A stretch of 64,000 bases of DNA from positions 19,627,118 to 19,691,117 of the forward strand of contig NC_079149.1 in the NCBI RefSeq assembly GCF_945859685.1, written 5' to 3'. The stretch's first letter is position 1. Every line of letters begins with the position of its first letter. The DNA comes from Eupeodes corollae (Eukaryota; Arthropoda; Insecta; Diptera; Syrphidae). Position numbers and translations under genes: made by a program. Below the pieces are notes generated by a model. The model was given only the letters and a program-made list of their open reading frames with translations. It did not search any database and was not told the DNA's origin. Below are positions 35,691-47,811 of the stretch, piece by piece.

Positions 35691-36017
35691 TTTTTTTGAG
35701 AGATTCACACGGTTCCGTTTCTTCACTTCTCCAAACAGCTCAAACGTGTCCAAAAGCACAGTGCGTCCATCATATGGGGAAAGTGGACAAAATTCTATTT
35801 TCCGTAGTTAAGTTGATTTTTAGTAGCAAAATTGTTTTAAATGCAATAATTAATGAGTTTCTCCAAAATTCACGTCAAATTTACGACTCCTGCCCCGCCA
35901 ACGTCTGAATATCAATTATATCTCAAGATCGATTTAAACAATTTGATTCAAAATTAGGGATTTAATTTTGTAGCCAAGTTTAGAAGCACAAAAAAGTCAT
36001 GTCAATCCACTGACACG

Positions 36018-37949
36018 CCCACTTTTAAATATTTGTTTTTTAATCTAAAAAAAAAAAAAATAAAACAAAAATATTTCAAACGTATAATATATATGTGTAT
36101 TTATTTAAATTATAATTATTAAAACTTCTAGTATCAACGCATTCGCTTGTTTGGAGATATTGAGCAATTTCTTCTTGATCATCCTTACATAATCACAGCT
36201 ATTTATTTCTAAGGATCTAGAGGATCGGAACCGAGAAGCAAGATCGTCAAAATGCCTTGGTTAGTGTTAACACGGTATGACTTTCTTGAGTGACTTAGCC
36301 GATTTTTTCGGAATTCCTTATGTGTTGCTTCAAGCGCTTCTTCGGGCAGTAAACCAATTGGGATTTTGAAAGACGATATAATGTCTAGCCCATGAATTAA
36401 AAGTTTATGCACTCTTATGGGCATGTAGTACCAAATGTAAAGCTCTAAATACAATTCCTTTACTTCAGCGAGTAATACAGAGAATTGACTTATATCAATA
36501 GTTAGTCCTAAAGCCAAAATTCTCAAGACTATTGTTAACTGTGAGTTCTTGAAAAACCTCCTTGCTCTATTGCCATCATTTTTTGAAACGAAACCAGGCT
36601 TAGGATTGTCGATATTAGAACCCAATTATATTTTAAACATGTTTTTTTCTTTCATCAAACACTTTCTTGTTTTCGGAGTCTTTTCCAACCCACCATGATT
36701 TAAATGGAAGTCTGTACGCTTTATGCAACAAGCATTCGAAACACTTTATCCATGAATGAAGAGTGGATAAACCAAATCGTAAGTTTACTTCAATTACTGG
36801 TTTTTCATGCACTTGCACCAAATTCATTTCCTTAGGAGTTGCTCCACAAAGAAAATATTTTGATGCACGATTGGTGTTTGATAAAATGTTACATATGCCT
36901 TCATCAACCATTGTAAATATCAACTTAACCTATTGCCGTTTTTTATTATGGTCTTGGAAGTGAGTTGTTCTATAAAAAGGAAAAAAAAACTTCAAAACTG
37001 ATCATAAACAAATTTACCGATGTGAGATTTCATTCTGGTTTCCTCATTTTTTACAAGTTCTTGGCATTCCTTAATGAACGTGAACTTAATCGGACGGCAA
37101 AACATAGTAGAAGAACATCGAAGATTTTTCCATATCTCAACCCCGCTACTTTTTTCAACCAATTTTAAAGGTGATAATGCTACCAAAAAAACATACCGTG
37201 TTTTTCGAATCGGAAAAAACTTGTTTATATTGACTATGGCTGGAACTTCCGTCAATGCCCAATTTACATGTGAGAATGGCATGTAAGTCGTTCATACTTT
37301 CAACAGTTTTTTGGAGAAGTTCCTGAAGATCAACAGAAGCAGTGGTTTTCGAAACTTCTATTTTTTTCGCAAGCATTTGCTTTTTGAAATTTCTCAACTT
37401 ATGATAATTATGAAAATCGTTAACTACAGATCTTAATAATTATATTTTTTTCGGAGAGATTAAGATCTAAGTACAGTGCTAACGTAACTTTAAGTGGTAA
37501 TATTTTTTCCATCTTACAAGAATCAATATCAATACCAGAGGAATGTTCGGAAACTTCCGCAGCGAATTTCAGCTCTTCAGATGAATTGGATACTAAAAGA
37601 TTCTCAATTCTTTTTTTTTCGTCTTTATGACGCATCTAAAAATGAAGTTTGGGGTCTGCCCCGACTAGTTTGTGGTCCATCATTAGACGATGTACTCTGC
37701 AAGTGATTTAAAATGCTGACATGAAGTGTAAAATTATTATCAAGCCAAGCCTCGTGTCGCTTCTTGAAAAGAGTATGATTCCTTGAACATACATAGCTTC
37801 CATTTCCGTTTCAAGTTTCCATCAAAGTTTTTAATTTTAGACCTTAAATTATTTGTTTTTGCAACGGGACAATTATTGAAAATGTAACTTGAACTTGTTG
37901 AATGTCTAAATGTGACAATTTCATAAGTGACAGTTGCTCAAAAAGTGGG
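36018..37949 (-). mobile_element. Possible extent of the Transib element
   Basis: CCCACTTTT at 36018-36026 and AAAAGTGGG at 37941-37949 are perfect 9-bp inverted copies on either side of the transposase relic. Transib ends normally begin CAC and the duplication is 5 bp; neither is clean here, so these bounds are tentative. Confidence 0.3.
36205..37840 (-). pseudogene. Transib transposase (RAG1-related), frameshifted relic
   Basis: Minus-strand frames in order resemble a Transib transposase. Near 37690-37620 comes G-R-P-Q-T-S-F-L-D-A-S. Frame 37397-37155 holds G-I-D-G-S-S-S-H-S-Q-Y-K-Q with the first catalytic Asp (codon 37253-37251). Frame 37282-36992 holds EIWKNLRCSSTMFCRPIKF. Frame 36923-36633 opens IFTMVDEGICNIL with the second Asp (36905-36903), then a CGATPKEMN zinc-type block and LSTLHSWIKCFECLLH. 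Frame 36625-36209 holds K-N-D-G-N-R-A-R-R-F-F, WYYMPIRVHKLLIHG and P-I-G-L-L-P-E-E-A with the Glu (36343-36338), and ends in SDP. Four frame changes and a stop near 36930 break it. Assignment is from remembered family motifs; RAG1 kinship is established for Transib. Confidence 0.8.
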
Positions 37950-40138
37950 ATTTTCAAAATCAAAAATCTTATTGAAAAATCCTTTATTTTTAACTATTTA
38001 TATAAAAAGGTCAGAACTCCACAAAACCGTTAGAGAACTTTGTTATGATTTGTAAAGTTCAATTACTTTTTAGAATTTGAAGTTCCCCGAATTTTTGCTG
38101 AGTGTTACTAGGGTTTATCAGTGCATAACCCACCAAGTCTCTGAAGGTTGAAAAACGTTGTTTTTAACTTCCCTAACAGATGATTATAAAGTATGTATAA
38201 GGTAGTGAGTATTGTAACTCACGAGCTGGTCGGGCAGCGGCGAAGCGACGAAGGATGTTATCGTCAAAGTCAAAGTGATTCCAAAGTACAGCTAAAAGCG
38301 AAGCTAGTGAGAATGAGAGTGCTTGATGTTCAAAGTGAAATATTTAATTTTGCTATTTTAGCTGATGGGTTGGTGTAGGGCATGACAACAAAAAAAAAAA
38401 CGTAGATGGGTAGATTTTAAATGTAAATTCCATCGATAACAACCTTCGACAGGGTTCAATTCATCTAAGATTTTCTTTTAAATATATTTACCTACCTACA
38501 AATATATAACTTTGGACCAGGACGACGACAAACGACGGTGACGATGACGACCTTCATTTGAAACTTTAACTCTCCGAAGCTGATGGTGATGTGATGATGA
38601 TGCTCCTTCTGCTGCTACTGATGGAGTTGGTAAATGGAACAATTTAGGTGTTGCTAATAAAGTTAGGTATGAATTTTATGCTCAATTGAGTGTTAAAAGC
38701 CTTTGATCCTTTAAAAAGGACATTTTTCGTTAAAATGTATAAAATGATTGAAGAGGTGATGATGATGACGACGACGACGGTGGTTGAAAAGGAAAAAGAG
38801 ATATCAATAGAAAGAGTGCGAACGATATGGTTCAAATAATATACGAACAAGGGTCAAATTTCTATACGGAGGTATACGAATTTTCAAAGCTTACTCGTGT
38901 GTAACTTGAGGAAATTTTTTTCGTTAAGATTAAATAATTGAATAAAACTGTGAAGGATGCCTTATTTGGTATAAAATAGCATAAGTTTATATTGAAAAGA
39001 GGTTTTTATGTTAAACTTATTTTCAAAATCAATTTATATCCAAATTCCAAACTTATGTTGAAAAACTTTGTGTGTGCTTTTCAAAAAACTGATGCTGATG
39101 TGCAAACATTTCTCATGATATGATCCCAAAAGGGATTTTTCACTTCGTTAGTTTTTGAAAGGTTATATAAACCCATAGTTTTATAGGTTAAGTGTGCTTT
39201 GAACATAGTTTTTGAGACGAACAAATGAAGGGTAAAATATTGGGTTATTTTTGAGTAACACAATTTTATTTTGTGTCATAAATAGATATTTGAAAATTCA
39301 CTTTAAAAGAATCCAAATATATTTTTTAATATGTTGGATAGAACAATGGAAAAGGAGGTGATGTGTCCTTCAGTTCAATTTGCATTGACTTAACAGTTTT
39401 CAATGTTTCCATGGCCTTGTTAATATTTCATTTGTGTTATTGTCAATTGTTATGCTTTAAAACATGATTTTTCTACAAACGTAAGTATTTATCACCAACA
39501 AATTCCCGCATACACCAATAATGTATCTAACCTACATACATGTATCGATATTAATATACGTTTCAGCAACTTATCAACAGATGAATTGAAATTCAAACTC
39601 ATTAAACATTGACACGAAAACCCCATTAGCAATGTCTTTAACTAATTATTTTGTCATTTACATAACATTTTGATTGAGGTTAGAATTGTATATGGAAGTA
39701 TGTAGAGTATCTAAGGTATCTATAAATACCCCCAGAGACTCGTAAATTGAAACAATTCAGCAATAAACCCAATACCGAATTGTGTTACTCATTATAAAAA
39801 CCAAAAACAAAACCCCTGCTATTAGAGAAGACGGAATTTGTATTATAGATAGATGTTCTGAAGGTATAGGTAAAGACATCCTTGCAAAGTTTACCTTATT
39901 GTAGATTGAAAGAGGGGTTGAAAGTTTTTGTTCTTCACCACCTACGAGTAAAGTAATCTAAAAAAAAAAGAATTCGGATAAGTTCAATTTATTCGTGACT
40001 TTTTCTTTTTCCAGAGATTGGATATTATCAGTTTTATGTTAGGATGACTGCGTCGCGTTTAAAGGTTGTTGAAAAATTAACGCTTGATTTAAGTTTGACG
40101 CTATTTGTGTAAATCTTAGGTTATGGTTTATTTTAAAG
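37950..40138. other. Non-coding stretch with simple-sequence patches
   Basis: About 2.2 kb. A GC-balanced patch at 38210-38345 includes a 60-codon frame without known domain. GAC/GAT-rich simple sequence lies at 38520-38610 and 38755-38785. No transposon ends were recognised. Confidence 0.45.
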
Positions 40139-40262
40139 GAAAAAAGAGGCTGGGATGCAACCCACACTCATAACTTCCCATCCCGTGTGTCGATTTGTCT
40201 TGCTTAAAAAATGTTAGGTTTTCTTGTTGGGTTAAAAAAGATGTCAGTTAAATTATTTAAAA
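40139..40262 (+). repeat. Family Z left-end fragment
   Basis: Carries AGAGGCTGGGATGCAACCCA, ATAACTTCCCATCCCG and CGATTTGTCTTGCTT, then GTTGGGTTAAAAAAG, matching the left end at 21680-21780. It stops about 120 bp in. Confidence 0.7.
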
Positions 40263-40332
40263 TACAAATTTATATGGAAACTACTGTTATTTTTAGTCTT
40301 AAGAAAAATTAATGAAATAAATGTTGCTAGAT

Positions 40333-43090
40333 TCCGGGGCTGATCTGGGCTTCAAACAACAAGAGTCTCCAGCCAGCTCGGTCCCAAGCTAGCTGTCTCT
40401 AGTCGCGGTCCTACTCTACTGCGCCACCCTCGGGATTGGATTCGAAGACCTTCCGGGCTAGAGCGTTGATGTCCATTTGCTCTACATGACCCTATCTTTT
40501 AAGTCGTTGGACTTTAATTCTCTTAACCAGTTCAGTGCCACTGTACTGCCCGTACAGTTCGTCGTTGTATCTTCTCTTCCATTCGCCATCTATTCAGACT
40601 GGGCCAAAAATCGAAGGCCAGGACTCAGCGCCAAAAATGACAACCTGGATCATGAGTATCTTATATATGGTGATTGTAGATTCTTCAGAGAGGACTTAAC
40701 TATTCAATTGCCTTCTAATTCCACAAAAGCAGCGATTTGCAAGAGTTATTCTTCGTTTGATTTCAGTGCTGGTGTCGTTGTCTGAGTTTATAACAGTGCC
40801 TAGGTGGACAAAGTCCTCAATTGACTCAAAGTTAAGTTAAAGCTGTCATTGGTGACATTCTGTCCAAGACGTCGTTGATCAGTGTCCTTTTTTGATGACA
40901 ACATTATACTTGGTATTGCTCTCATAGAACGCTAAATCCATCTTCTTTGCTTACGTCGCAATTCTAAAAACGCACCGCTGGCATCACGCTTTAATCTTCC
41001 AATTATGTCAATATCATCTGCGTAATTGGATGGATCTTTGGAAGATTGTGCCTCTAGTGTTGACGGTTGAGTTTTGCACAATTCTTTCCAGAACGATTTT
41101 GAAGAAGTCGCATGACAGTGTATAGCCTTTTCTAAAACCTTTTTTGACATCAAATGCATCGGTAAAATCTTTTCCGACATTAATAGAGCAGCATTCTCTA
41201 TCGTCACTCTGCACAAACGGATAAGTATGACAGGGATGCCAAAAGTATCGATTTAAAGCTCCTGCGTTTTATCCAAGATCTGCCGTAGTGTGAATATTTG
41301 GTAGATAGTGGACTTTCCTGGTCTGAAGCCACACTGATAAGGACCTATCAGGTTGTTGACGAATGGCTTCAGACGATCACATAATACGGCAGAAAGGAGA
41401 AAGGAAATTGTTGATCTTCGTCACCTTGGTTTTGTTGTTCAATTCCCCATACAGCGGAGTTCGGTACAACGTCACCGTTCTATAATTTGGAGAAGTGATC
41501 TTTCCATATTCTCAACATAGACTGCTGTTCTACTACGATGTTCCCCTGATAGTCCTTACAGGCTTCGGCTCGGGGCTGGTACCCTTGGGAAGTTTGTTTT
41601 TACCTTTTGGTAATATTTACGAACTTTTTTCCTGTTCCTTCAGAAGCGACATCTCTGCTCGCTGCAATGCTATGGTGCCACTTGTTTTCAATGCTTTATG
41701 CAGACAGCATAGGACTTCTAAAGTCAGTCTCTTGCGAATGTAGCCGTCTAACGTCGAATCTTCTTACAGTACCTACTTCCTTGTTTTGCCTTGGATCGGT
41801 ATATCCGAAGCCGTACCTTGGCTGCAACGAGGTAGTGGTCCTACTCAATGTTGGCCCCTCGAAATGTTCGGACATCTTGTATACTGGAGAAGTGTAACAG
41901 TTGATTGATCAGGAGATTTCCATGTCCCCTTGTGGATATTAAGATGTGTGAACTGCGTACTAGCTTCCAGAACGTCTCGCCCTACAGGGAAATCGATCAG
42001 CCTGAATCTGTTTTCAGAGGTAGTGTCGTACAGGCTGTATCTCCTTATTGTGTCACCAAAGATGTCTTCTCTTCCTGGCGTTGGGTTAGAATCTCCTTAG
42101 ATAATTTTAATATTAGAGCCAGGGCACTGCTCATATGTCTTGTCCAAGAGCTCGAAGAATATGTCTTTGGTGTCTTCATCCTTTTCCTCTGTTGGGGCAT
42201 GCGTGCAGATTAGCCTTATAAATAAATACATTGGGTGGCACAATAGTCCGTTGTGGACTAGATCCTAGTGACTTACAACTCTTAAACATTCCTGTGTACG
42301 AGTAATGTTGTCAGGAATGGAGAGGACCTACAGTTTATATGCCGAATCCAAACGGCTAATTTGAGATAGCACTTTTTCATGACAAGAGTTACTCTTGGAG
42401 AATTTGTCAATTCCTCGCAAGAGGCAGTACCCGTGAAAAAACTTTAGATGGCATAGGCAGGGATCGAACCCAAAACCTCTGGCATGACAGTCCAACGCAC
42501 TAACCATTACGGTTACCACGGTATATTACCCTTATGTTGGCTGCGAATTTAGACTTTCTGTGGATTATCGTGATGCGCTCGCTCATGTTGTCGAAACTCA
42601 ATCCTTTTTGCCTGAGTCTAGTTCCAACAACAAATCCACACCCAAAAAGACAAATCACCCCGACGTGTCAACACAACTTCCAACCTGGTGAGCCCGATTC
42701 TTAGTATAACTCCAAGAATGGAGAGCCTGATAAACCGCTCCTGATAGGCGTGGGCTTCGATCATGTCGTAGAAGCCTTTTAAGGTGTTCACTAAATAGTG
42801 CAACCTTACTGAAACTGTAGACCTCAACGTTGATTCCATCTCGGTTATTCCTCCGCTGTCGTCTGGATAGGAAAACGTGCCTTAGTGACAACACCTTCCC
42901 CCTCTTTCATTTACTGGCCCCAACAACTTTCCACTGGGGTCAGAAACCAATCACCGGTTGAGGTACTAGGCACCCGATGTTCACTGTAGGAAGGTGAAAG
43001 TAGGAGTTGATAGAATGAAATGGGTTTTGGGAAAAACCTGTGGACACTTGGGTGCTCTTCAATACACATGTCTATCACTTGGAGAAACGT
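40333..43090 (-). mobile_element. RTE-like non-LTR retrotransposon, second copy, split by a SINE
   Basis: The minus strand encodes the same protein family as 4167-5723. From 42900 down to 42536 are decayed N-terminal endonuclease residues, interrupted by a SINE at 42524-42220. After it comes H-A-P-T-E-E-K-D-E-D-T-K-D-I, then I-H-K-G-T-W-K-S-like endonuclease residues (about 41950), then the reverse transcriptase with GKDFTDAFDVKKG, S-C-D-F-F-K-I-V-L-E-R-I-V-Q-N and YADDIDIIGR (about 41015). A short C-terminal part lies at 40480-40333, with the GRP-RLRW section largely deleted. Unlike the copy at 4165 it keeps part of the endonuclease. Many stops and shifts occur. Confidence 0.75.
42209..42535 (-). 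mobile_element. tRNA-derived SINE inserted in the RTE-like element
   Basis: The SINE proper is 42220-42524; coordinates here include its target duplication, ATTAGCCTTAT (42209-42219) and ATTACCCTTAT (42525-42535), one mismatch in 11. On the minus strand the B box GGTTCGATCCC (about 42471-42461) is intact, the A-box region near 42510 is degenerate. Body and TATTTATTTAT-type tail match the copy at 34893-35201. Confidence 0.85.
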
Positions 43091-43169
43091 TTCTAGACAC
43101 GAAAATATTGAAAACAAATTAAGAAATTGAGTTTTGTCTAATCTAGGAAAAAATAATACAATCAAATGT

Positions 43170-45523
43170 TAGACTCAAGTATATCTTCAAAACAAGGAAA
43201 GATAATTGTCTTTACACATTTACTTTACACAAAATATTGTTATTAATATTTTGTAAAACTTTAAGATATAAAAAGAAAATTGAAAAATTGTTTGTACAAC
43301 TTAAAACAAAACACTCTAACAATTTTCTAAAACAAAAATGTTTAAATAAGATATGTTTAGGTATTAAATGACATTTTAGGTAAACTTAGTTATTTCATTA
43401 GAAAGGTATATTTTGGCTTCAACATTTTATATCTTTTAAAAACCTTTAAAGCAATAAAAATCTGTTCTACCAAAAATAAAGTGGCCTAGAGTATCTTGAC
43501 TAAAATTAGCCTAAACTTCAAATTTTGACTATATACGTTTTAAAGTTCCTTAAACGAAAGTTGACAGTATTACAAAAAAATAATAATTTTAAAGGGCACC
43601 ATGTTAGCCTATTTTCAAACGACGAGTATCTCTAGATAAAGAAATCACTTCAAAATAATTAATCGCAAGAAATCCGACTTAAAATATTAATTATTCTATT
43701 CCCGATAAGTTTATACCATTCAATTATAGAACATGTTATTGTAAAGGTACAACTTATTAATTTCTAAATGAGAATATAAACTTCAATATAAACTCTACAC
43801 GGTATTGGTATCATCTTTAGTAAATCTGATTTCACTTAGATGATAAATACTTTCCGGCTTTTGAATAATGAGCGTATCAAATATTCTCCTAAATTATATT
43901 ATATCCCTTGGATTCACTTTATGTTAATTTTCAAAACCCTGGTTTCGGTTTTGGTTTCACTAAACCCCCAAGAAGCTTTTATTCTCCAAAAATTGTTTTT
44001 AAAAGAAGGGAGAAAAATCAATTTCGCTGATAACAAAACACACTAAAATTAAATGAGTTCAAAATAAGTATATGTATAAATTTCTAGGCAGGCAGGTAGG
44101 CAGGTATATATATAGGCCTAAAACATTGAGTTCATCAGGTAAACACCTTTACTTTGGCAAACATTTTAAATTAAAATTTTAATTGCTCCCACACAATCAA
44201 TTTGGCCCATCACTGCCATACTCGACATACAACACCACAGCACCACCATTGTTAAGGCCCCCATTACACTTCGTCACCTCAGAATTCGTTTTATTGTAGT
44301 TCCGTTTTTATTAAAACTTCACTTGCTTTCAATACTTTTGACAGCCACAGAGAAGGCTTCATAATCAGAAATCAGCCAAAAGCGCGCCAACACTGAAAAA
44401 GGAGGTGTGATGTGTGAAATATTTCCAGGAGAGGACTCATTTCCATATCCATGTATGCATCACGCACATTAAACACACTCCGATGGATTTGAATGACGAT
44501 AAAATTTTCGCAAAACCTCCAAAGGCGTGTTGTATATAAACGAGTATACCATATACCGTCAAGGTCACGCTAGGATCTGTCAAATTTAATGCACGTCATG
44601 CGTAATTATATTCACTGTGTATATAGTTAAAAAGGTCCTTTTCCTTTTTTGTGTATTGTTGTTGGTTGGTTGGGTTGTTGTCGTATGCTTCCTATCGCAG
44701 CAGATAGGTGGCAGTGGTAGTTAGGAGGTATTTGAAAGAATTGACAGGTGTGATGAAATATCTCTTTAACTAAAAGCCATGTGGAGCATCCAATTTCACC
44801 ATCAGCCAAAAACCGCCTTTCATAAAGTAGGTAAGGTACCTAATCTATAGTTATACATCATAGGTCGGTCACATGATTCTCCTGATGCTAAGTGGAGGTA
44901 GTAAACCAATTAATTTTTGGGCATAATAAATAGTTTATCTAACTTTTAACCACAACAAAGTTGTTGGTTGCGTTAGCTACATCGCGTCTCGCATAGTTCG
45001 TCGTCGTCGATGAAGAAACGATATAGCTTTTAGTTAAGTGGTTGTTATAGTTTGTAGGTTATTTTTGTTTAATAAATGAGTGAAAACTAAAAATAAAAAG
45101 TGATTTAATGAAGTCTTGACTAATTTATGTGTTTTCACCTGTTGATTTAAGGGGTACAAGTAGATACAGAAGGGAAAAATAATAGTGGCACGGCACTAAC
45201 TCAGGTTTTACGTCATAAATAAAAGTTTTACTCATTTACTCTGGACGCAATTAAATAAAAAAAAAAATTATAACATATACACATTTTTAAGGACTTCAAA
45301 AAAGTAAGTTTTAAATAATACATCGAAATTGTTTGAATATTTAATAAACTTCAACTTCATTGTAAAGAGTAAACAACTTTTCTCTATCTTATTGGGTTAA
45401 ATAGTTTCTTAAAGATAGTTAATAGAGTTACCATAAATTAAAAAAAAAAAACTCTAAACTGTTACGAAAAGTAAATGCTTGTTTGCAATACTTATATAAA
45501 GTAGACCACCCTAGTGGTCCTTT
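43170..45523. other. AT-rich non-coding stretch
   Basis: About 2.3 kb without recognisable coding sequence. A GGCAGGTA microsatellite-like patch lies at 44090-44115. The frames present are low in complexity. Confidence 0.45.
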
Positions 45524-46186
45524 CAAGGGTGAATCCAGACTTTCAGTCAGGGGGGGTCACACGCTTAACATAAACGCTACAAAATTCTAAAACCCAGAAA
45601 ATGGAAAAGTCTACTTAATCGTAAATTGGAGCTGATGCTAGAAAATATTTTGATCTTAAAGGAGTCAACAAAACCCACAAATTGTAGAGAGACAAATGTT
45701 TGGTTCTTAAATTTAAGAAAATAGTATCATTTAAGTACAAAATTTCCCTGAATATAAAATAAAAACAAATTATTTGCTCTTTTACGAAAATAATTTAAAG
45801 CATTACGAAAGTTACAAAAAATTTAAATGTTTTTGACAGCAAACCATTAAATTACTTACAAATCTAAACTCAAACAATTTAACTGTATAAGCTTTATGGC
45901 TCGTATGACCCTCCCCCCTTGGGTATTCCATTGGTCAAAATTTTAAGAATTTTTGGAATAGGGCTGAATTTCCGATTCATATTATGTTCTTGCCCAAGTC
46001 CTTAGTTAAAACTGGTACTTTTGGCAACAAAGTTTTAAGAAATAAAATACAAATTTAGTTTTCGTATAAAAACAAATATTTCAAAATATAATGGGGGTCA
46101 CAGCCATTAATACAATCAGTTTTGAATTGAAGGAAATTCCTACAAATTAATATACAAAAAAAGTATCCCCCCTGGATCCGCTATTG
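45524..46186. mobile_element. hAT-like non-autonomous element
   Basis: The left end CAAGGGTGAATCCAG (45524-45538) is followed by TTCAGTCAGGGGGGGTCAC, a layout common in hAT MITEs. The right end is CCCCCCTGGATCCGCTATTG (46167-46186). Left and right inverted copies agree at about 10 of 14 positions, including the GGATCCAG-type core. No target duplication is convincing. The interior has no transposase. Confidence 0.5.
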
Positions 46187-46869
46187 GCGCCGTTTAATAT
46201 TATATAAAGTCAACTTGAAGAACGTTATCTTTTATCGACAAACAACGATTGACAATACAATTAATTACTTTTTGATTTTCCCGTCTATTGCAAAGATTAT
46301 AGATTTGAGGTAGATCAGCTCTTTTAAGTTAAGAACTTCACCAAATGGTCTAAAAATTAAGCTAATAGCTTCGAAAGAGTATTCGTTGCTGAAATAGTTT
46401 CCTGAAGACAACTGCTGATTTAGGTTTCTGTACGTAGTTCTGGATCGATGCTGAAGTTTTTCTGGATAGATGATGTGTGTAAAGCTTCTAATCTATTATT
46501 GTCTGCCATTCATCAACTTTTCACACAATAAGTGTTAGATGAACTTCATATAGGCTATTTCATTCCATTAATTGAATGGAGAGTTATTTTTTTTCAAAAT
46601 TCTTACCATAATACCCTTGATAAAACGTCTTCCATTTTTTTCATCACTCTTATCAAATAATCATAGTTGGCTTTTAGGTTTTGTAAATATCCCTGGTTTC
46701 AAATACTTCAAAGAACACATAACCAAAACCCTGGGCACCAATGCGCATACATGTGTTGACCTTTGGTTGAAAAATTAAGGTTATGTTAAATTAAATCACA
46801 CAGTTTCTTAAATTATTTCTTAACTTCAATCCTTACATTATTCAGTGAGCAACATTTTGGGGCCGCCTT
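46187..46869. other. Non-coding stretch
   Basis: About 0.7 kb with nothing recognised besides short frames. Confidence 0.4.
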
Positions 46870-47360
46870 CTCTTTGTAGAGCTTCGAATATCATCACCTA
46901 AATATTGCTTTCATTAATGACTAATCGCCATTTTCCGCAAAAGTGGAAGGATTGTCGGCCAGTAATACTAAACCATCAGCGTTAAGTAGGACTTACACTT
47001 GTTTCTCGGCAAAAGGTATTCGTCCTGGGAGTATATCACAAATTTCATCAATAAATAAATCAAAAGTAGTATACTTAAAATGCAACCTTGAAGAACGCCT
47101 GTCAACGGCGCGGCGCGGCGCGTTTCAAACCATTCTGAATAATTAGTCCCATCCTATACTGATGCACTCGATAAAACAAGAATATAAAAGTACATCATCA
47201 AGAATTTCCGGAAGATTTCTAGCATTGAGATTTTGTACATCATATCTTGTCTATTAATCTTGTCGAATGCTGCTTTCAAGTCAACGAAGCAAGAGCACAA
47301 TTTTTTCTTTTTTTCAAATGACTTTTTAGCAATACATGTACGAAAATACATGGTTCATCG
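46870..47360 (-). pseudogene. Non-LTR reverse transcriptase relic of another clade
   Basis: Minus-strand frame 47351-47154 contains C-F-V-D-L-K-A-A-F-D-K-I-N-R, the palm block with the first catalytic Asp. Further down, through frame changes, are L-Q-G-C-I-L-S (about 47085) and a degenerate region corresponding to YADD (about 46985) followed by W-P-T-I-L-P-L-L-R-K-M. A G/C microsatellite of GGCGC units (47107-47122) sits inside. The palm block (DLKAAFD) differs from the RTE-like copies (DFKAAYD), so it is a separate lineage. No ends were recognised. Confidence 0.65.
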
Positions 47361-47811
47361 TTTAGAAACACTCCCGAAAACCGGCTTAAAACATGCTTAG
47401 AAGGTTTCTGTCTTCGATCCATTTTGTAAACCATTCATAGAATATTGAAATAAGAATCTTGCTCACTGTTTAGAATAGAAATTCCCCTGTAATTTTCTAA
47501 TAGTTCTTGAACATTATTCCAAAATGTGTTCAAATTTTCCAATCCTTTCAATCTAAAATCATTTTGAAACTGTTCTTTAAATTTTAAAAGTACGTTTTTA
47601 TTTCTAAAAATCGATGTATAGAATATTTTAATACTTATTGGTTTGGAATTATTAGATTATTAAAATATATAAAAGTATTGAAAAAACCTTTAACCGAAAG
47701 CTAGAACTGAAAAATAATTTTGACCCGTATTTATTGTTATTTTTAAACTTTTAGTCCAATGCGTTTCGGGTTATTTGGCTTCCCTTAATCTTTTTTCTAA
47801 ACCTAGAAATT

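Noticed and set aside
41495..42213. Plus-strand frames of 80-100 codons
   Set aside because: They are antisense shadows of the minus-strand RTE-like endonuclease and reverse transcriptase.
47107..47122. CpG-rich GGCGC run as a regulatory island
   Set aside because: It lies inside a decayed reverse transcriptase and looks like a short microsatellite expansion.
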